Shown: positions 33,751 through 42,187, counted from the stretch's first letter. The stretch: 64,000 nucleotides of DNA from Streptomyces blattellae (GCF_009709555.1 NZ_WJBG01000215.1:43442-107441); one strand, 5' to 3'. Numbers and translations are program-made. Notes: generated by a model from the sequence alone, not told the origin.

Positions 33751-33831
33751 TGGGCATGAACTGGATGTACTGACGAGTAATATTCGGTCGGAGCGCAGCC
33801 GCCCCGACCGGGATCGGCCGCTTGGGGCGCC

Positions 33832-33855
33832 TATGCTGCCTGCAAGTGGGCAGCA
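33832..33855 (+). promoter_or_regulatory. Possible etfB -10 and leader hairpin
   Basis: TATGCT at 33832-33837 may be a -10 box; it overlaps the left arm of TGCTGCC (33834-33840) which pairs perfectly with GGCAGCA (33849-33855). The element lies 30-54 bp before the etfB start codon. A matching -35 is weak, so this is tentative. Confidence 0.35.
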
Positions 33856-33885
33856 GAGAAATGTCGATGCAGTAGGAGAGCCGGC

Positions 33886-34671
33886 GTGAGCTTGAGGATC
33901 GTTGTCACCGTGAAGTACGTGCCTGACGCCACCGGCGACCGGCACTTCGCCGATGACCTGACCGTCGACCGGGACGATGTGGACGGTCTGCTCTCCGAAC
34001 TCGACGAATACGCCGTCGAGCAGGCGCTGCAGATCGCCGAGGACGCCGACGACGCCGAGATCACCGTCCTGACCGTGGGCCCCGAGGACGCCAAGGACGC
34101 GCTCCGCAAGGCCCTTTCGATGGGCGCCGACAAGGCGATCCACGTCGAGGACGACGACCTGCACGGCACCGACGCCATGGGCACCTCGCTGGTGCTGGCC
34201 AGGGCGATCGAGAAGGCCGGCTTCGACCTGGTCATCTCCGGCATGGCCTCCACCGACGGCACCATGGGCGTCGTACCGGCGCTGCTCGCCGAGCGTCTGG
34301 GCGTCCCGCAGGTCACCCTGCTGTCCGAGGTCTCCGTCGAGGACGGCACCGTCACGGGCCGCCGTGACGGCGACGCCGCTTCCGAGACGCTTCAGGCCTC
34401 GCTGCCGGCCGTCGTGTCGGTCACCGACCAGTCGGGTGAGGCGCGTTACCCGTCCTTCAAGGGCATCATGGCGGCCAAGAAGAAGCCGGTGGAGTCCTGG
34501 GACCTGTCCGACCTGGACCTGGAGGCCGAGGAGGTCGGCCTGGAGGGTGCCTACACGGTCGTCGACTCCGCGGCCGAGCGTCCGGCCCGTACGGCAGGCA
34601 CGATCGTCAAGGACGAGGGCGAGGGCGGCAAGCAGCTCGCTGAGTTCCTCGCGGGCCAGAAGTTCATCTGA
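33886..34671 (+). CDS. etfB: Electron transfer flavoprotein beta subunit
   Basis: 261 residues, normal length. Family marks: IVVTVKYVPDA at the start, LLSELDEYAVEQALQIAED, the ALSMGADKAIHVEDD region, the signature LVISGMASTDGTMGVVPALLAERLG, and the recognition-loop region ASLPAVVSVTDQSGEARYPSFKGIMAAKKK. With etfA it carries electrons from acyl-CoA dehydrogenases to the quinone pool. GTG start at 33886 with AGGAGAG upstream. The 54-bp gap to etfA and shared strand indicate an operon. Confidence 0.95.
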   Translation: MSLRIVVTVKYVPDATGDRHFADDLTVDRDDVDGLLSELDEYAVEQALQIAEDADDAEITVLTVGPEDAKDALRKALSMGADKAIHVEDDDLHGTDAMGTSLVLARAIEKAGFDLVISGMASTDGTMGVVPALLAERLGVPQVTLLSEVSVEDGTVTGRRDGDAASETLQASLPAVVSVTDQSGEARYPSFKGIMAAKKKPVESWDLSDLDLEAEEVGLEGAYTVVDSAAERPARTAGTIVKDEGEGGKQLAEFLAGQKFI

Positions 34672-34725
34672 GCCCGGATTCGCTGACCGCCCCTCATCTT
34701 TCGCAAGCAGGAGAGAAGAAGTCCC

Positions 34726-35688
34726 ATGGCTGAAGTTCTCGTCTACGTCGACCACGTGGACGGTGCCGTCCGCAAGCCCACCCTGGAGCTGCTGACGCTG
34801 GCCCGCCGCGTCGGCGAGCCCGTCGCCGTCGCCCTGGGCGACGGCGCCGCCGACACCGCCGCCACGCTCGCCGAGTACGGCGCCGTGAAGGTCCTCACCC
34901 ACGAGGCCGCCGAGTACGACGACTACCTGGTCGTTCCGAAGGTCGACGCCCTCCACGCCGCGGTCGAGGCCGTCTCCCCGGCCGCCGTGCTGGTCCCGTC
35001 CTCCGGCGAGGGCAAGGAGATCGCCGCCCGTCTGGCGCTGCGTATCGGCTCCGGCATCATCACCGACGCCGTCGACCTGGAGGCCGGCGACGAGGGCCCG
35101 GTGGCCACCCAGTCGGTGTTCGCCGCCTCCTTCAGCACCAAGTCCCGTGTCTCCAAGGGCACCCCGGTCATCACGGTCAAGCCCAACAGCGCGGCCGTGG
35201 AGGCCGCCCCGGCCGCCGGTGCGGTCGAGGCGTTCGCCGTGACCTTCTCCGAGAACGCCACCGGCACCAAGGTCACCGCCCGTGCGCCGCGTGAGTCGAC
35301 CGGCCGTCCGGAGCTGACCGAGGCCGCGATCGTGGTCTCCGGTGGCCGTGGTGTGAACGGCGCGGAGAACTTCGGCCTCATCGAGGCGCTCGCCGACTCC
35401 CTCGGCGCGGCCGTCGGTGCCTCGCGTGCCGCCGTGGACGCCGGCTGGTACCCGCACACCAACCAGGTCGGCCAGACCGGTAAGTCGGTCTCGCCGCAGC
35501 TGTACATCGCCTCCGGCATCTCCGGTGCGATCCAGCACCGTGCCGGTATGCAGACCTCGAAGACGATCGTGGCGATCAACAAGGACGCCGAGGCCCCGAT
35601 CTTCGACCTGGTCGACTACGGCGTGGTCGGCGACCTCTTCGACGTGGTCCCGCAGCTCACCGAGGAGATCAAGACCCGCAAGGGCTGA
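34726..35688 (+). CDS. etfA: Electron transfer flavoprotein alpha subunit
   Basis: 320 residues. The C-terminal FAD domain carries VVSGGRGVNGAENFGLIEALADSLGAAVGASRAAVDAGW and GQTGKSVSPQLYIASGISGAIQHRAGMQTSKTIVAINKDAEAPIF, the ETF-alpha signature. The N-terminal nucleotide-binding-like domain covers residues 1-185. Forms a heterodimer with EtfB. RBS GGAGAG precedes the ATG at 34726. A very strong terminator follows. Confidence 0.96.
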   Translation: MAEVLVYVDHVDGAVRKPTLELLTLARRVGEPVAVALGDGAADTAATLAEYGAVKVLTHEAAEYDDYLVVPKVDALHAAVEAVSPAAVLVPSSGEGKEIAARLALRIGSGIITDAVDLEAGDEGPVATQSVFAASFSTKSRVSKGTPVITVKPNSAAVEAAPAAGAVEAFAVTFSENATGTKVTARAPRESTGRPELTEAAIVVSGGRGVNGAENFGLIEALADSLGAAVGASRAAVDAGWYPHTNQVGQTGKSVSPQLYIASGISGAIQHRAGMQTSKTIVAINKDAEAPIFDLVDYGVVGDLFDVVPQLTEEIKTRKG

Positions 35689-35705
35689 TCCGCAGACGGC
35701 TGAAC

Positions 35706-35743
35706 GAGGCCCCCGCGACCGTGCCGACGGTCGCGGGGGCCTC
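35706..35743. terminator. Perfect 17-bp stem terminator between etfA and the phosphatase gene
   Basis: GAGGCCCCCGCGACCGT at 35706-35722, loop GCCG, then the exact complement to 35743. It lies between the convergent stops of etfA (35688) and the EEP-family gene (35747), so it probably works in both directions. Confidence 0.85.
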
Positions 35744-35746
35744 GGC

Positions 35747-36658
35747 TCATCCCAGGGTCAGTGACGCCTGCACCGGCAGGTGGTCGCTCGGGAACTGCCC
35801 GTTCATGGCGAAGGTGTTCATCGACGCGTGGTGCGTCGTCACCCCCGGCGTGGCCAGGATCCAGTCGATACGGTCGCCGTTCGGCGTCAGCGGCTGGTAG
35901 CTGTGGAAGGTCGCGTACAGCGGGCCCCGCTCGGCCGCCGTGTCCCAGGTATCGACCAGACCGGTGCCCAGCATGGTGTCGTAGACGACGTTCTTGTGGG
36001 CGACCGCGTTGAAGTCGCCGGTCACCACCAGTGGCAGGGAGCGGTCGAGGCCGGTGAGCCGCTGGGCGATGAGCGCGGCGGAGCGCTCGCGTGCGTACTG
36101 GCTCGCGTGGTCGAAGTGTGTATTGAGGACGCAGAACTCCCGTCCGCCGTCGCGCCGGTCGCGGAAGCGGACCCAGGTGACCATCCGGGCGAAGCCGGCA
36201 CCCCAGGTGTTCGAGCCGATCACGTTCGGGGTGTCGGAAAGCCAGAAGTGGTCGTACTCGACGGGGGTGAGGCGCCGTCTGTCGTAGAAGACCGCCATGG
36301 ACTCGTCCCGGCTGCCGTGCAGGCGGCCGGTGCCGATCCAGTCGTAGTGGCCGCCGAGATCGCTCCCGATGTCGAGCAACTGGTGGAAGATGCCCTCCTG
36401 GGTGCCGATGACGTGCGGGGACTCGCGGCGCAGCAGCGCGCGCATCACCGGTCTGCGGACGGTCCAGCTGTGGGGCTCGGTGGTGCTCGCGAAGCGGAGA
36501 TTGAAGGACATGACCTTCAGCAGGCGCTTCCCAGGGCGGGGTTCCTCGGCCGAGGCGGACGGTCCGGACAGTGCTGTACTGGAGAGCGGAACGGCGACCG
36601 TCGCCGCTAACGAGGCCTTCAGGCCCAGGCGGCGCGTGACTCGGCTGTGGTGCGGCAC
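35747..36658 (-). CDS. Secreted endonuclease/exonuclease/phosphatase family protein
   Basis: 303 residues. A Tat-like or Sec signal (RVTRRLGLKASLAATVAVPLSST, cleavage near residue 35) precedes the EEP domain: VMSFNLRF, GTQEGIFHQLLDI, the metal/catalytic VVTGDFNAV and C-terminal SDHLPVQASLTL. Members are nucleases, sphingomyelinases or phosphoinositide phosphatases. I chose the GTG at 36658, which follows GAAGGAGCCCCC; the ATG at 36718 would add an unconvincing leader. Substrate not determined. Confidence 0.85.
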   Translation of the reverse strand: MPHHSRVTRRLGLKASLAATVAVPLSSTALSGPSASAEEPRPGKRLLKVMSFNLRFASTTEPHSWTVRRPVMRALLRRESPHVIGTQEGIFHQLLDIGSDLGGHYDWIGTGRLHGSRDESMAVFYDRRRLTPVEYDHFWLSDTPNVIGSNTWGAGFARMVTWVRFRDRRDGGREFCVLNTHFDHASQYARERSAALIAQRLTGLDRSLPLVVTGDFNAVAHKNVVYDTMLGTGLVDTWDTAAERGPLYATFHSYQPLTPNGDRIDWILATPGVTTHHASMNTFAMNGQFPSDHLPVQASLTLG

Positions 36659-36773
36659 GGGGGCTCCTTCGGTAGGGCTGCCGGACGAGTCGTGCGTACG
36701 GAAGTGTTCTACCGTCATGTGAGATGGGCGTGAACATGTTGAAAGCCCGGAGTGGACCGGTACGGAAGTGGTG

Positions 36774-36829
36774 TTGACCGGCGGGGAGGTCCCCGTATAA
36801 CTTCGTTATACGGATTGTATATTCCGTAT
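36774..36829 (+). promoter_or_regulatory. Promoter with overlapping operator palindromes before DUF6986 gene
   Basis: TTGACC (36774-36779) and TATAAC (36796-36801) with a 16-bp spacer form a strong promoter. The -10 lies within a perfect 9-3-9 palindrome CCGTATAAC-TTC-GTTATACGG (36793-36813), and its right arm overlaps a second pair ATACGGA (36808-36814) / TCCGTAT (36823-36829). A repressor bound here would block transcription initiation. No regulator gene is adjacent. Confidence 0.7.
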
Positions 36830-36851
36830 TGCGAAAATCAGGAGGGTATGG

Positions 36852-38156
36852 ATGGGGCAAGGGCAGCAGGAGAAGGTGGCGACGAGCCTCGCGGGTGCCG
36901 TCAGCGAGGAGATCAGTGCCTCCCTCGCCCCGGTCGACGCCGAGCTGGAGCGCCGCTACCCCGGCGACCCCGGCACCCGCCAGCCCGTCCACACCGTCTA
37001 CGTCCCCGGAGACGTCTTCGCCGCCGGCACCATCCGCTCCTGGGGCGACCAGGCCCTCGCCGCCCTCGACGAACACGCCCCGGACGCCGCCTCCTTCGCC
37101 TCCGTCCTCGGCCTCGCCGACGGCCTCGCCGAGCCCGTGTACGCGCGCGTGCGCGCCAAACTGGAACGCGAGCCCGTTGAAGACCTGCGCGTCGACTTCG
37201 AGGACGGCTACGGCCCGCGCCCGGACGCCGAGGAGGACGAGGCGGCGGCCCGCGCGGCCCGGCTGATCGCGGCGGCGTTCGAGAACGGCACGGCGGCGCC
37301 GTACATGGGCATCCGCATGAAGTGCATGGAGGCGCCGGTCCGCGACCGGGGCATCCGCACCCTCGACATCTTCCTGACCGGCCTCATGGAGGCGGGCGGG
37401 CTGCCCGGCGGGCTGGTCCTGACGCTGCCCAAGGTGACCTACGCCGAGCAGGTCACCGCCATGGTGCGGCTCCTGGAGGCCTTCGAGGAGGCGCGCGGTC
37501 TCCAGCCCGGCCGGATCGGCTTCGAGATACAGATCGAGACCAGCCAGTCCATCCTCGCCGCCGACGGCACCGCCACCGTCGCCCGCATGATCCAGGCCGC
37601 CGAGGGCCGCGCGACCGGACTGCACTACGGCACCTTCGACTACAGCGCCTGCCTCGGCGTCTCCGCCGCCCACCAGGCCGGCGACCACCCGGCCGCCGAC
37701 CACGCCAAGGCGATCATGCAGGTCGCGGCGGCGGGCACGGGCGTACGCGTGTCGGACGGCTCCACCAACGTCCTCCCGGTCGGTACGACCGAGAAGGTCC
37801 ACGACGCCTGGCGACTGCACTACGGCCTCACCCGGCGCGCGCTGGCCCGCGCCTACTACCAGGGCTGGGACATGCACCCCGGGCACATCCCGACCCGGTA
37901 CGCGGCCGTCTTCGCCTTCTACCGCGAGGGCTTCGAGCAGGCCGCGGCCCGCCTCACCCGGTACGCCAACCGGGCCGGTGGCGACGTCATGGACGAGCCG
38001 GCCACCGCCAAGGCCCTCAGCGGCTATCTGCTGCGCGGTCTGGACTGCGGTGCGCTCGACATCACCGAGATCGCCCGCGCGACCGGGCTGACCCGGGCAG
38101 ACCTGGAGGGCTTCGCGGCGCCCAGGCGCGCTGATCTGACGGCCTCCGCCATGTGA
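36852..38156 (+). CDS. DUF6986 / HpcH-HpaI aldolase-like protein
   Basis: 434 residues, related to the citrate-lyase-beta/HpcH aldolase TIM-barrel fold. Marks include LRVDFEDGYGPRPDAEEDEA with acidic metal-type residues, GIRMKCMEAPVRDRG, LVLTLPKVTYAEQV, FEIQIETSQSILA and LHYGTFDYSACLGVS. The family is expected to act on oxo acids by C-C cleavage, but no member with a proven reaction is known to me. ATG 36852 is 6-7 bases after GGAGGG. Strong regulation is suggested by the palindromic promoter. The end of the gene lies in a 14-bp tandem repeat. Confidence 0.8.
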   Translation: MGQGQQEKVATSLAGAVSEEISASLAPVDAELERRYPGDPGTRQPVHTVYVPGDVFAAGTIRSWGDQALAALDEHAPDAASFASVLGLADGLAEPVYARVRAKLEREPVEDLRVDFEDGYGPRPDAEEDEAAARAARLIAAAFENGTAAPYMGIRMKCMEAPVRDRGIRTLDIFLTGLMEAGGLPGGLVLTLPKVTYAEQVTAMVRLLEAFEEARGLQPGRIGFEIQIETSQSILAADGTATVARMIQAAEGRATGLHYGTFDYSACLGVSAAHQAGDHPAADHAKAIMQVAAAGTGVRVSDGSTNVLPVGTTEKVHDAWRLHYGLTRRALARAYYQGWDMHPGHIPTRYAAVFAFYREGFEQAAARLTRYANRAGGDVMDEPATAKALSGYLLRGLDCGALDITEIARATGLTRADLEGFAAPRRADLTASAM

Positions 38157-38200
38157 TCTCCGCCATGTGATCTCTGCCAAGTGATCTCTGCCAAGTGACG
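38145..38200 (+). repeat. 14-bp tandem repeat, four copies, spanning a stop codon
   Basis: Two copies of TCCGCCATGTGATC (38145-38158, 38159-38172), then TCTGCCAAGTGATC (38173-38186) and TCTGCCAAGTGACG (38187-38200). The stop codon of the DUF6986 gene is in the first copy, so the array probably arose by slippage at the gene end. Confidence 0.85.
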
Positions 38201-38494
38201 AAGCGGCGGAGCTGTCACAGCCGAGGTCTCCCGGCCGCGTTGTCAGTGGCGCCCCGTAATGTGAGCAGCACGCATCGGACGTGTCACGGGAGAGGGGCAG
38301 CGGTGTCTTCGGGGGAGTACGGACAGGCGGAGGGACCGGTCGGCTGTCGGCCGGGCGCCATCGCGACGTGGCGCAGCCGGGCGCGGCGGTACGGGCGTGG
38401 TTGGGAGAGCCGTCACTCGCCGACCTCACTCGCCGATCTCCGAGTACGGATACGGCGCGAGGCCCGCGCCGCGGCCCGGGTGCGCCATCCCCGA

Positions 38495-38611
38495 GTCAAC
38501 GGCTGGTGGGCCAAGACGGACGACGACAGCGGCAACGCGAACGTCCGCGTCAGCGACGTCTACATCAAGGGCGGCGGCGACGTCGCGCCGGTCCCCGGCC
38601 TCCCGGCCTGC
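38495..38611 (+). pseudogene. C-terminal remnant of a secreted Streptomyces SH3-like/hypothetical protein
   Basis: The plus-strand frame reads NGWWAKTDDDSGNANVRVSDVYIKGGGDVAPVPGLPAC. This closely resembles the ending of small secreted Streptomyces proteins of the WWAKTDDDTGN...VSDVYVxGG...PVPGLPxC type. The expected stop after the terminal Cys is missing and no start or signal peptide is found upstream. It is antisense to the last codons of the GGCT-like gene. Confidence 0.45.
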
Positions 38612-39354
38612 TGTACCGGCAGATACCGCTCCAGCCCCGAGGCCGTCACCAGCTTCTCCTCGCCGAGCAGCCGCGTCCCCGCCGCGCACAGCCGCCCGTC
38701 GGCACGCGCGCGCGTGCAGAAGTCCTCGGGCGTGACGCCGAACAGCTCCCTCAACCGCGCCGATCCCGTGAGGAGTTCGGTGAGCAGGGGCCGCTGCCCC
38801 GGGTGGGTGCGGGGCACGCCGGTGCCGTCGTGCAGGACGCCGCGGCGATTGACGTAGACGTACGCGCCGGGCAGCGCGGTGCCGTCGGTTAACTCCACCA
38901 GTACCTCCGTCGCGGGCAGCCAGGCACGGCCGTAGTTGCCGTCCCTCAGCGGCACGCCCTCGCTCGCGTCGACCACCGCGAGCTGCTCGGCATCCAGCCA
39001 GGTGACGAACAACTCCCGTACCCGACCCGGCGCTTCGAACGGCGACGCGGAGACGTACCCCATGCGGCTCACATGTGCGGAGACGCCGACCTCGACGCCC
39101 GTGACCCGGGCCTTCACCATCGGCACGGTGGAGGCGATCTGGGCCTCGGCCATCTTGTGCCGCAGTTGGGCCGGGGAGGCGTTGGAGCCGACCGCGAGGA
39201 CGGGCACGCGGTCCTCGTGCACCAGACGGTCGAGCGGCAGCAGCCGGTCACCGTCCAGGAGGCCGGACTCGGTCGGCCACACGCCGGGGTAGAGCAGCGG
39301 ATGATCGCGCGGAGCCTCGGCCAGGCCCAGCGACTCCAGGGTGCGGTCCTCCAC
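38560..39354 (-). CDS. Gamma-glutamylcyclotransferase-like hypothetical protein, TTA-codon containing
   Basis: 264 residues. The core VPVLAVGSNASPAQLRHKM resembles the YGSN loop of gamma-glutamylcyclotransferase-fold proteins, followed by VSRMGYVSASPFEAPG, VTWLDAEQLAVVDASEG and ALPGAYVYVNRRG. The start is the GTG at 39354, five bases after GAGGG and 8 bp after the LacI stop, so it is the second gene of that operon. Codon 155 is TTA (38892-38890), implying bldA dependence. The last 17 or so codons run over a relic of another gene, so the C-terminus may be altered. Function unknown. Confidence 0.6.
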   Translation of the reverse strand: MEDRTLESLGLAEAPRDHPLLYPGVWPTESGLLDGDRLLPLDRLVHEDRVPVLAVGSNASPAQLRHKMAEAQIASTVPMVKARVTGVEVGVSAHVSRMGYVSASPFEAPGRVRELFVTWLDAEQLAVVDASEGVPLRDGNYGRAWLPATEVLVELTDGTALPGAYVYVNRRGVLHDGTGVPRTHPGQRPLLTELLTGSARLRELFGVTPEDFCTRARADGRLCAAGTRLLGEEKLVTASGLERYLPVQQAGRPGTGATSPPPLM

Positions 39355-39362
39355 GGGTACCC

Positions 39363-40469
39363 TCAGTCCGTGGGCGGCAGTTCGCCCGAGCCGCGGGTGA
39401 TCAGCCGGGTCGGGAGCTCGATGCGCTCCGGGACGACCAGGGAGCCGTCCAGCTGGCGGAAGAGGCGCTCGGCCGCGGTACGGCCGAGGGCGGCGGCGTC
39501 CTGGGCGATGACGGTGACGCCCGGCTGCAGCAGATCGGCCAGCTCGATGTCGTCGAATCCGACCAGTGCGATCCGGCGGGACTGCTCGGCGAGCACCCGG
39601 ATCACGGTGACGGTCACCCGGTTGTTGCCCGCGAAGACCGCGGTGACGGGTGAGGGGCCGGAGAGCATCTCCTCGGCCGCGCGGCGCACCCGCTCGGGGT
39701 CGGTCACGCCCAGCGACATCCAGGTCTCCTCGACCGGTATGCCCGCGTCCTCCATGGCCGCCCGGTAGCCGCGCAGCCGCTCGGCGGCCGTGTGGATGCG
39801 GGGCATGTCGCCGATGAATCCGATCCGCCGGTGCCCATGGGCGATGAGGTGGGCCACACCGTCGCGGGCACCGCCGTAGCTGTCCGACAGCACCACGTCG
39901 GCGTCGATCTTCCCGGCCGGACGGTCCACGAACACGGTGGCCACGCCCGCCCTCAGCTCGGGCTCCAGATAGCGGTGGTCGTCCCCGGCCGGGATGACCA
40001 CCAGCCCGTCCACCCGCCGTGCGCACAGCGCCAGCACCAGCTCCTGCTCACGGTCCGGGTCCTCCGCGCTGGAGCCGTTGATGAGCAGCGCGCCGTGCGC
40101 ACGGGCCACCTCCTCCACCGCGCGGCTGAGCGGCCCGTAGAACGGGTCCGCGAGGTCCTCCAGGACCAGGCCGATGCTGGCCGTACGGCCCTTGCGCAGG
40201 ACCCGTGCGCTGTCGTTGCGGCGGAAGCCCAGCGCGTCGATGGCTTCCTGGACCCGCTGCTCCGTCTCGGGGGTGACCCCCGGTTCCCCGTTGACCACGC
40301 GCGAGACGGTCTTGAGTCCGACTCCCGCACGCGCCGCCACGTCCTTCATGGTCGGACGATTGCCGTAGCGGCTCCCGGACAGACGGTCTGCGAGGCGATC
40401 TGCACGGCGGCTGGTGTCGGGCACGGTGCGGTGTCCTGTCCTGTCGTCCACGGGGATGCGTCGGGCCAT
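39363..40469 (-). CDS. LacI-family transcriptional regulator
   Basis: About 368 residues. After a variable leader the LacI helix-turn-helix reads PTMKDVAARAGVGLKTVSRVVNGEPGV, then the hinge VQEAIDALGFRRNDSARVLRKG and a type-1 periplasmic-binding-like sugar domain (SIGLVLEDLADPFYGPLSRAVEE to the C-terminus). The start is unsure: ATG 40499 lies inside a -10-like TATGCT, so I use the next ATG at 40469; a GTG at 40424 is also possible. Divergent from a ROK kinase, with a GACAACGTTGTC operator between, so it probably represses itself and perhaps the kinase in response to a sugar. Confidence 0.85.
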   Translation of the reverse strand: MARRIPVDDRTGHRTVPDTSRRADRLADRLSGSRYGNRPTMKDVAARAGVGLKTVSRVVNGEPGVTPETEQRVQEAIDALGFRRNDSARVLRKGRTASIGLVLEDLADPFYGPLSRAVEEVARAHGALLINGSSAEDPDREQELVLALCARRVDGLVVIPAGDDHRYLEPELRAGVATVFVDRPAGKIDADVVLSDSYGGARDGVAHLIAHGHRRIGFIGDMPRIHTAAERLRGYRAAMEDAGIPVEETWMSLGVTDPERVRRAAEEMLSGPSPVTAVFAGNNRVTVTVIRVLAEQSRRIALVGFDDIELADLLQPGVTVIAQDAAALGRTAAERLFRQLDGSLVVPERIELPTRLITRGSGELPPTD

Positions 40470-40507
40470 GGGTATGTATGAGGATGTGGCGTCGAGCATA
40501 GAGCCTG

Positions 40508-40519
40508 GACAACGTTGTC
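40508..40519. promoter_or_regulatory. LacI-type operator GACAACGTTGTC
   Basis: A perfect 12-bp palindrome with the central CG step typical of LacI-family sites, located 8 bp upstream of a minus-strand -10-like TATGCT (40500-40495) and 118 bp before the ROK gene. Likely target of the adjacent LacI protein. Confidence 0.65.
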
Positions 40520-40636
40520 AGATGCGGGAGACACTGTCCATCGCAATCTCCGGTCTGCGCCCCACCGTGAGACCGGCCCGCCTTTTTCCCGTGATTGACG
40601 GGGAGAACCGATCCTTGACCGGGAGATCAGACACAG

Positions 40637-41590
40637 ATGCACACCGACCTCGTGGCTGCGCTCGACATCGGCGGCACCAAGATCGCCGGAGCGCTGGTGG
40701 ACGGCCGCGGCAGCATCGTGGCGCGTGCGCAGCGCGCGACCCCGGCACAGGAGGACGGCGACACCGTGATGCGGGCCGTCGAGGAGGTGCTCGGCGAACT
40801 GGCCGCGCACGAACTGTGGGGACGGGCCGGCGCCCTCGGCATCGGCAGCGCGGGCCCGGTGGACGCCTCCGCGGGCACGGTGAGCCCGGTGAACGTGCCC
40901 GGCTGGCGCGACTATCCGCTCGTACGGCGGGTGCGGGCCGCCGCCGGAGGGCTGCCCGTCGAGCTGATCGGCGACGGGGTGGCGATCACGGCTGCCGAGC
41001 ACTGGCAGGGCGCCGCCCGCGGCCACGACAACGCGCTGTGCATGGTCGTCTCCACGGGCGTCGGCGGCGGCCTGGTCCTGGGCGGCCGACTGCACCCCGG
41101 GCCGACCGGCAACGCGGGCCACATCGGGCACATCAGCGTGGAACTCGACGGTGACGACTGCCCGTGCGGCTCGCGCGGCTGCGTGGAGCGCATCGCGAGC
41201 GGCCCGAACATCGCGCGGCGCGCGCTCGACGACGGCTGGCGTCCGGGCCCCGACGGTGACACGTCCGCCGCCGCGGTGGCCGCCGCCGCCCGCGAGGGCG
41301 ACCCCGTCGCCGTGGCCTCCTTCGAACGAGCCGCCCAGGCCCTGGCCGCCGGGATCGCGGCCACCGCGACTCTCGTCGAGATCGACATCGCCGTCATCGG
41401 CGGTGGCGTCGGCAAGGCGGGCGATGTGCTCTTCACGCCGCTGCGCAAGGCGCTGAGCGACTACGCGACGCTGTCCTTCGTGCAGCGCCTGGCCGTGGTG
41501 CCGGCGCAGATGGGGACGGACGCGGGACTGGTGGGCGCCGCCGCTGCCGCGCTCGCCAAGCGGTCGGACGCGGCAGCGGCGGGGGTCTGA
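40637..41590 (+). CDS. ROK-family sugar kinase
   Basis: 317 residues. ATP-binding ALDIGGTKIAGALVD at the start, the sugar-binding GNAGHIGHISVELDG segment, and the ROK zinc signature CPCGSRGCVERIASGPNIA. The catalytic Asp lies in ELIGDGVAITAAEHW, although the usual NDAN motif is GDGV. It phosphorylates glucose, GlcNAc or a similar sugar with ATP. No helix-turn-helix is present, so it is a kinase rather than a ROK repressor. Divergent from a LacI gene. Confidence 0.88.
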   Translation: MHTDLVAALDIGGTKIAGALVDGRGSIVARAQRATPAQEDGDTVMRAVEEVLGELAAHELWGRAGALGIGSAGPVDASAGTVSPVNVPGWRDYPLVRRVRAAAGGLPVELIGDGVAITAAEHWQGAARGHDNALCMVVSTGVGGGLVLGGRLHPGPTGNAGHIGHISVELDGDDCPCGSRGCVERIASGPNIARRALDDGWRPGPDGDTSAAAVAAAAREGDPVAVASFERAAQALAAGIAATATLVEIDIAVIGGGVGKAGDVLFTPLRKALSDYATLSFVQRLAVVPAQMGTDAGLVGAAAAALAKRSDAAAAGV

Positions 41591-41727
41591 GGCGGGGCCT
41601 CGGCGGGAACGCCGGGGGTAGCGGTGACTCGCCTTGAGGGGCAGGTCGTACGACCCTGTAGGCGTCCCTGGGGCGGTGACGGACCCACTTGGTGCGGGGC
41701 GCGCGGCCGGTCGGCGGCGGGCTGTGC

Positions 41728-42066
41728 TCACGTATCCCAGAAGCGGCGTGCGAGGTCGCGCAGCGAGGCTGCCGCATCCGCCGCCTGGTTCCGCGGGATC
41801 GTGGAGCCCGCCATGGCGCCCAGGCGCTCGATCTCCTCGGCGAGGCGCAGGTGTTCGCGAGCGGCGTGTTCGCGGCAGGGCAGGCAGGTGACGCGCTCCG
41901 GGCGCGAGGAGGTCATCGCGTACGGCACGCGCAGGCCGCAGCCGGTGGTGACGGTGCTCGGAAGGTCGCCGGCGAGAGCGAACGCGGACGCCAGGATGTT
42001 GCGCGTGGCGGCGGTGTCGCGCAGCGCCTTCGCGTCGACGTGGATGTGTCGGTCCTGCTCGCTCAT
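41728..42066 (-). CDS. Hypothetical protein with Cys-rich centre
   Basis: 112 residues, cytoplasmic. The middle reads CGLRVPYAMTSSRPERVTCLPCREHAAREHLRLAEEIERL; the Cys, CxxC and His residues could form a small zinc knuckle. GGAGGGCGG precedes the ATG at 42066. Similar small proteins are seen in other Streptomyces, but I know of no named domain. Confidence 0.55.
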   Translation of the reverse strand: MSEQDRHIHVDAKALRDTAATRNILASAFALAGDLPSTVTTGCGLRVPYAMTSSRPERVTCLPCREHAAREHLRLAEEIERLGAMAGSTIPRNQAADAAASLRDLARRFWDT

Positions 42067-42187
42067 CCGCCCTCCCCGGCGTGGCCTGCCACAGCAGAGC
42101 ATGCCAGGTGGGCAGGGATGCCATCCGTTCCGGTTCCCTCGGGAAGAGGTGCGTGACCCCGGCCCGGTCCGCGCAGTTGAGCGGGGC

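Noticed and set aside
36796..36813. Resemblance to a loxP arm (ATAACTTCGT ... TATA)
   Set aside because: Only part of one 13-bp arm matches, and it is explained by the 9-3-9 palindrome over a promoter; no second arm, spacer or recombinase gene is present.
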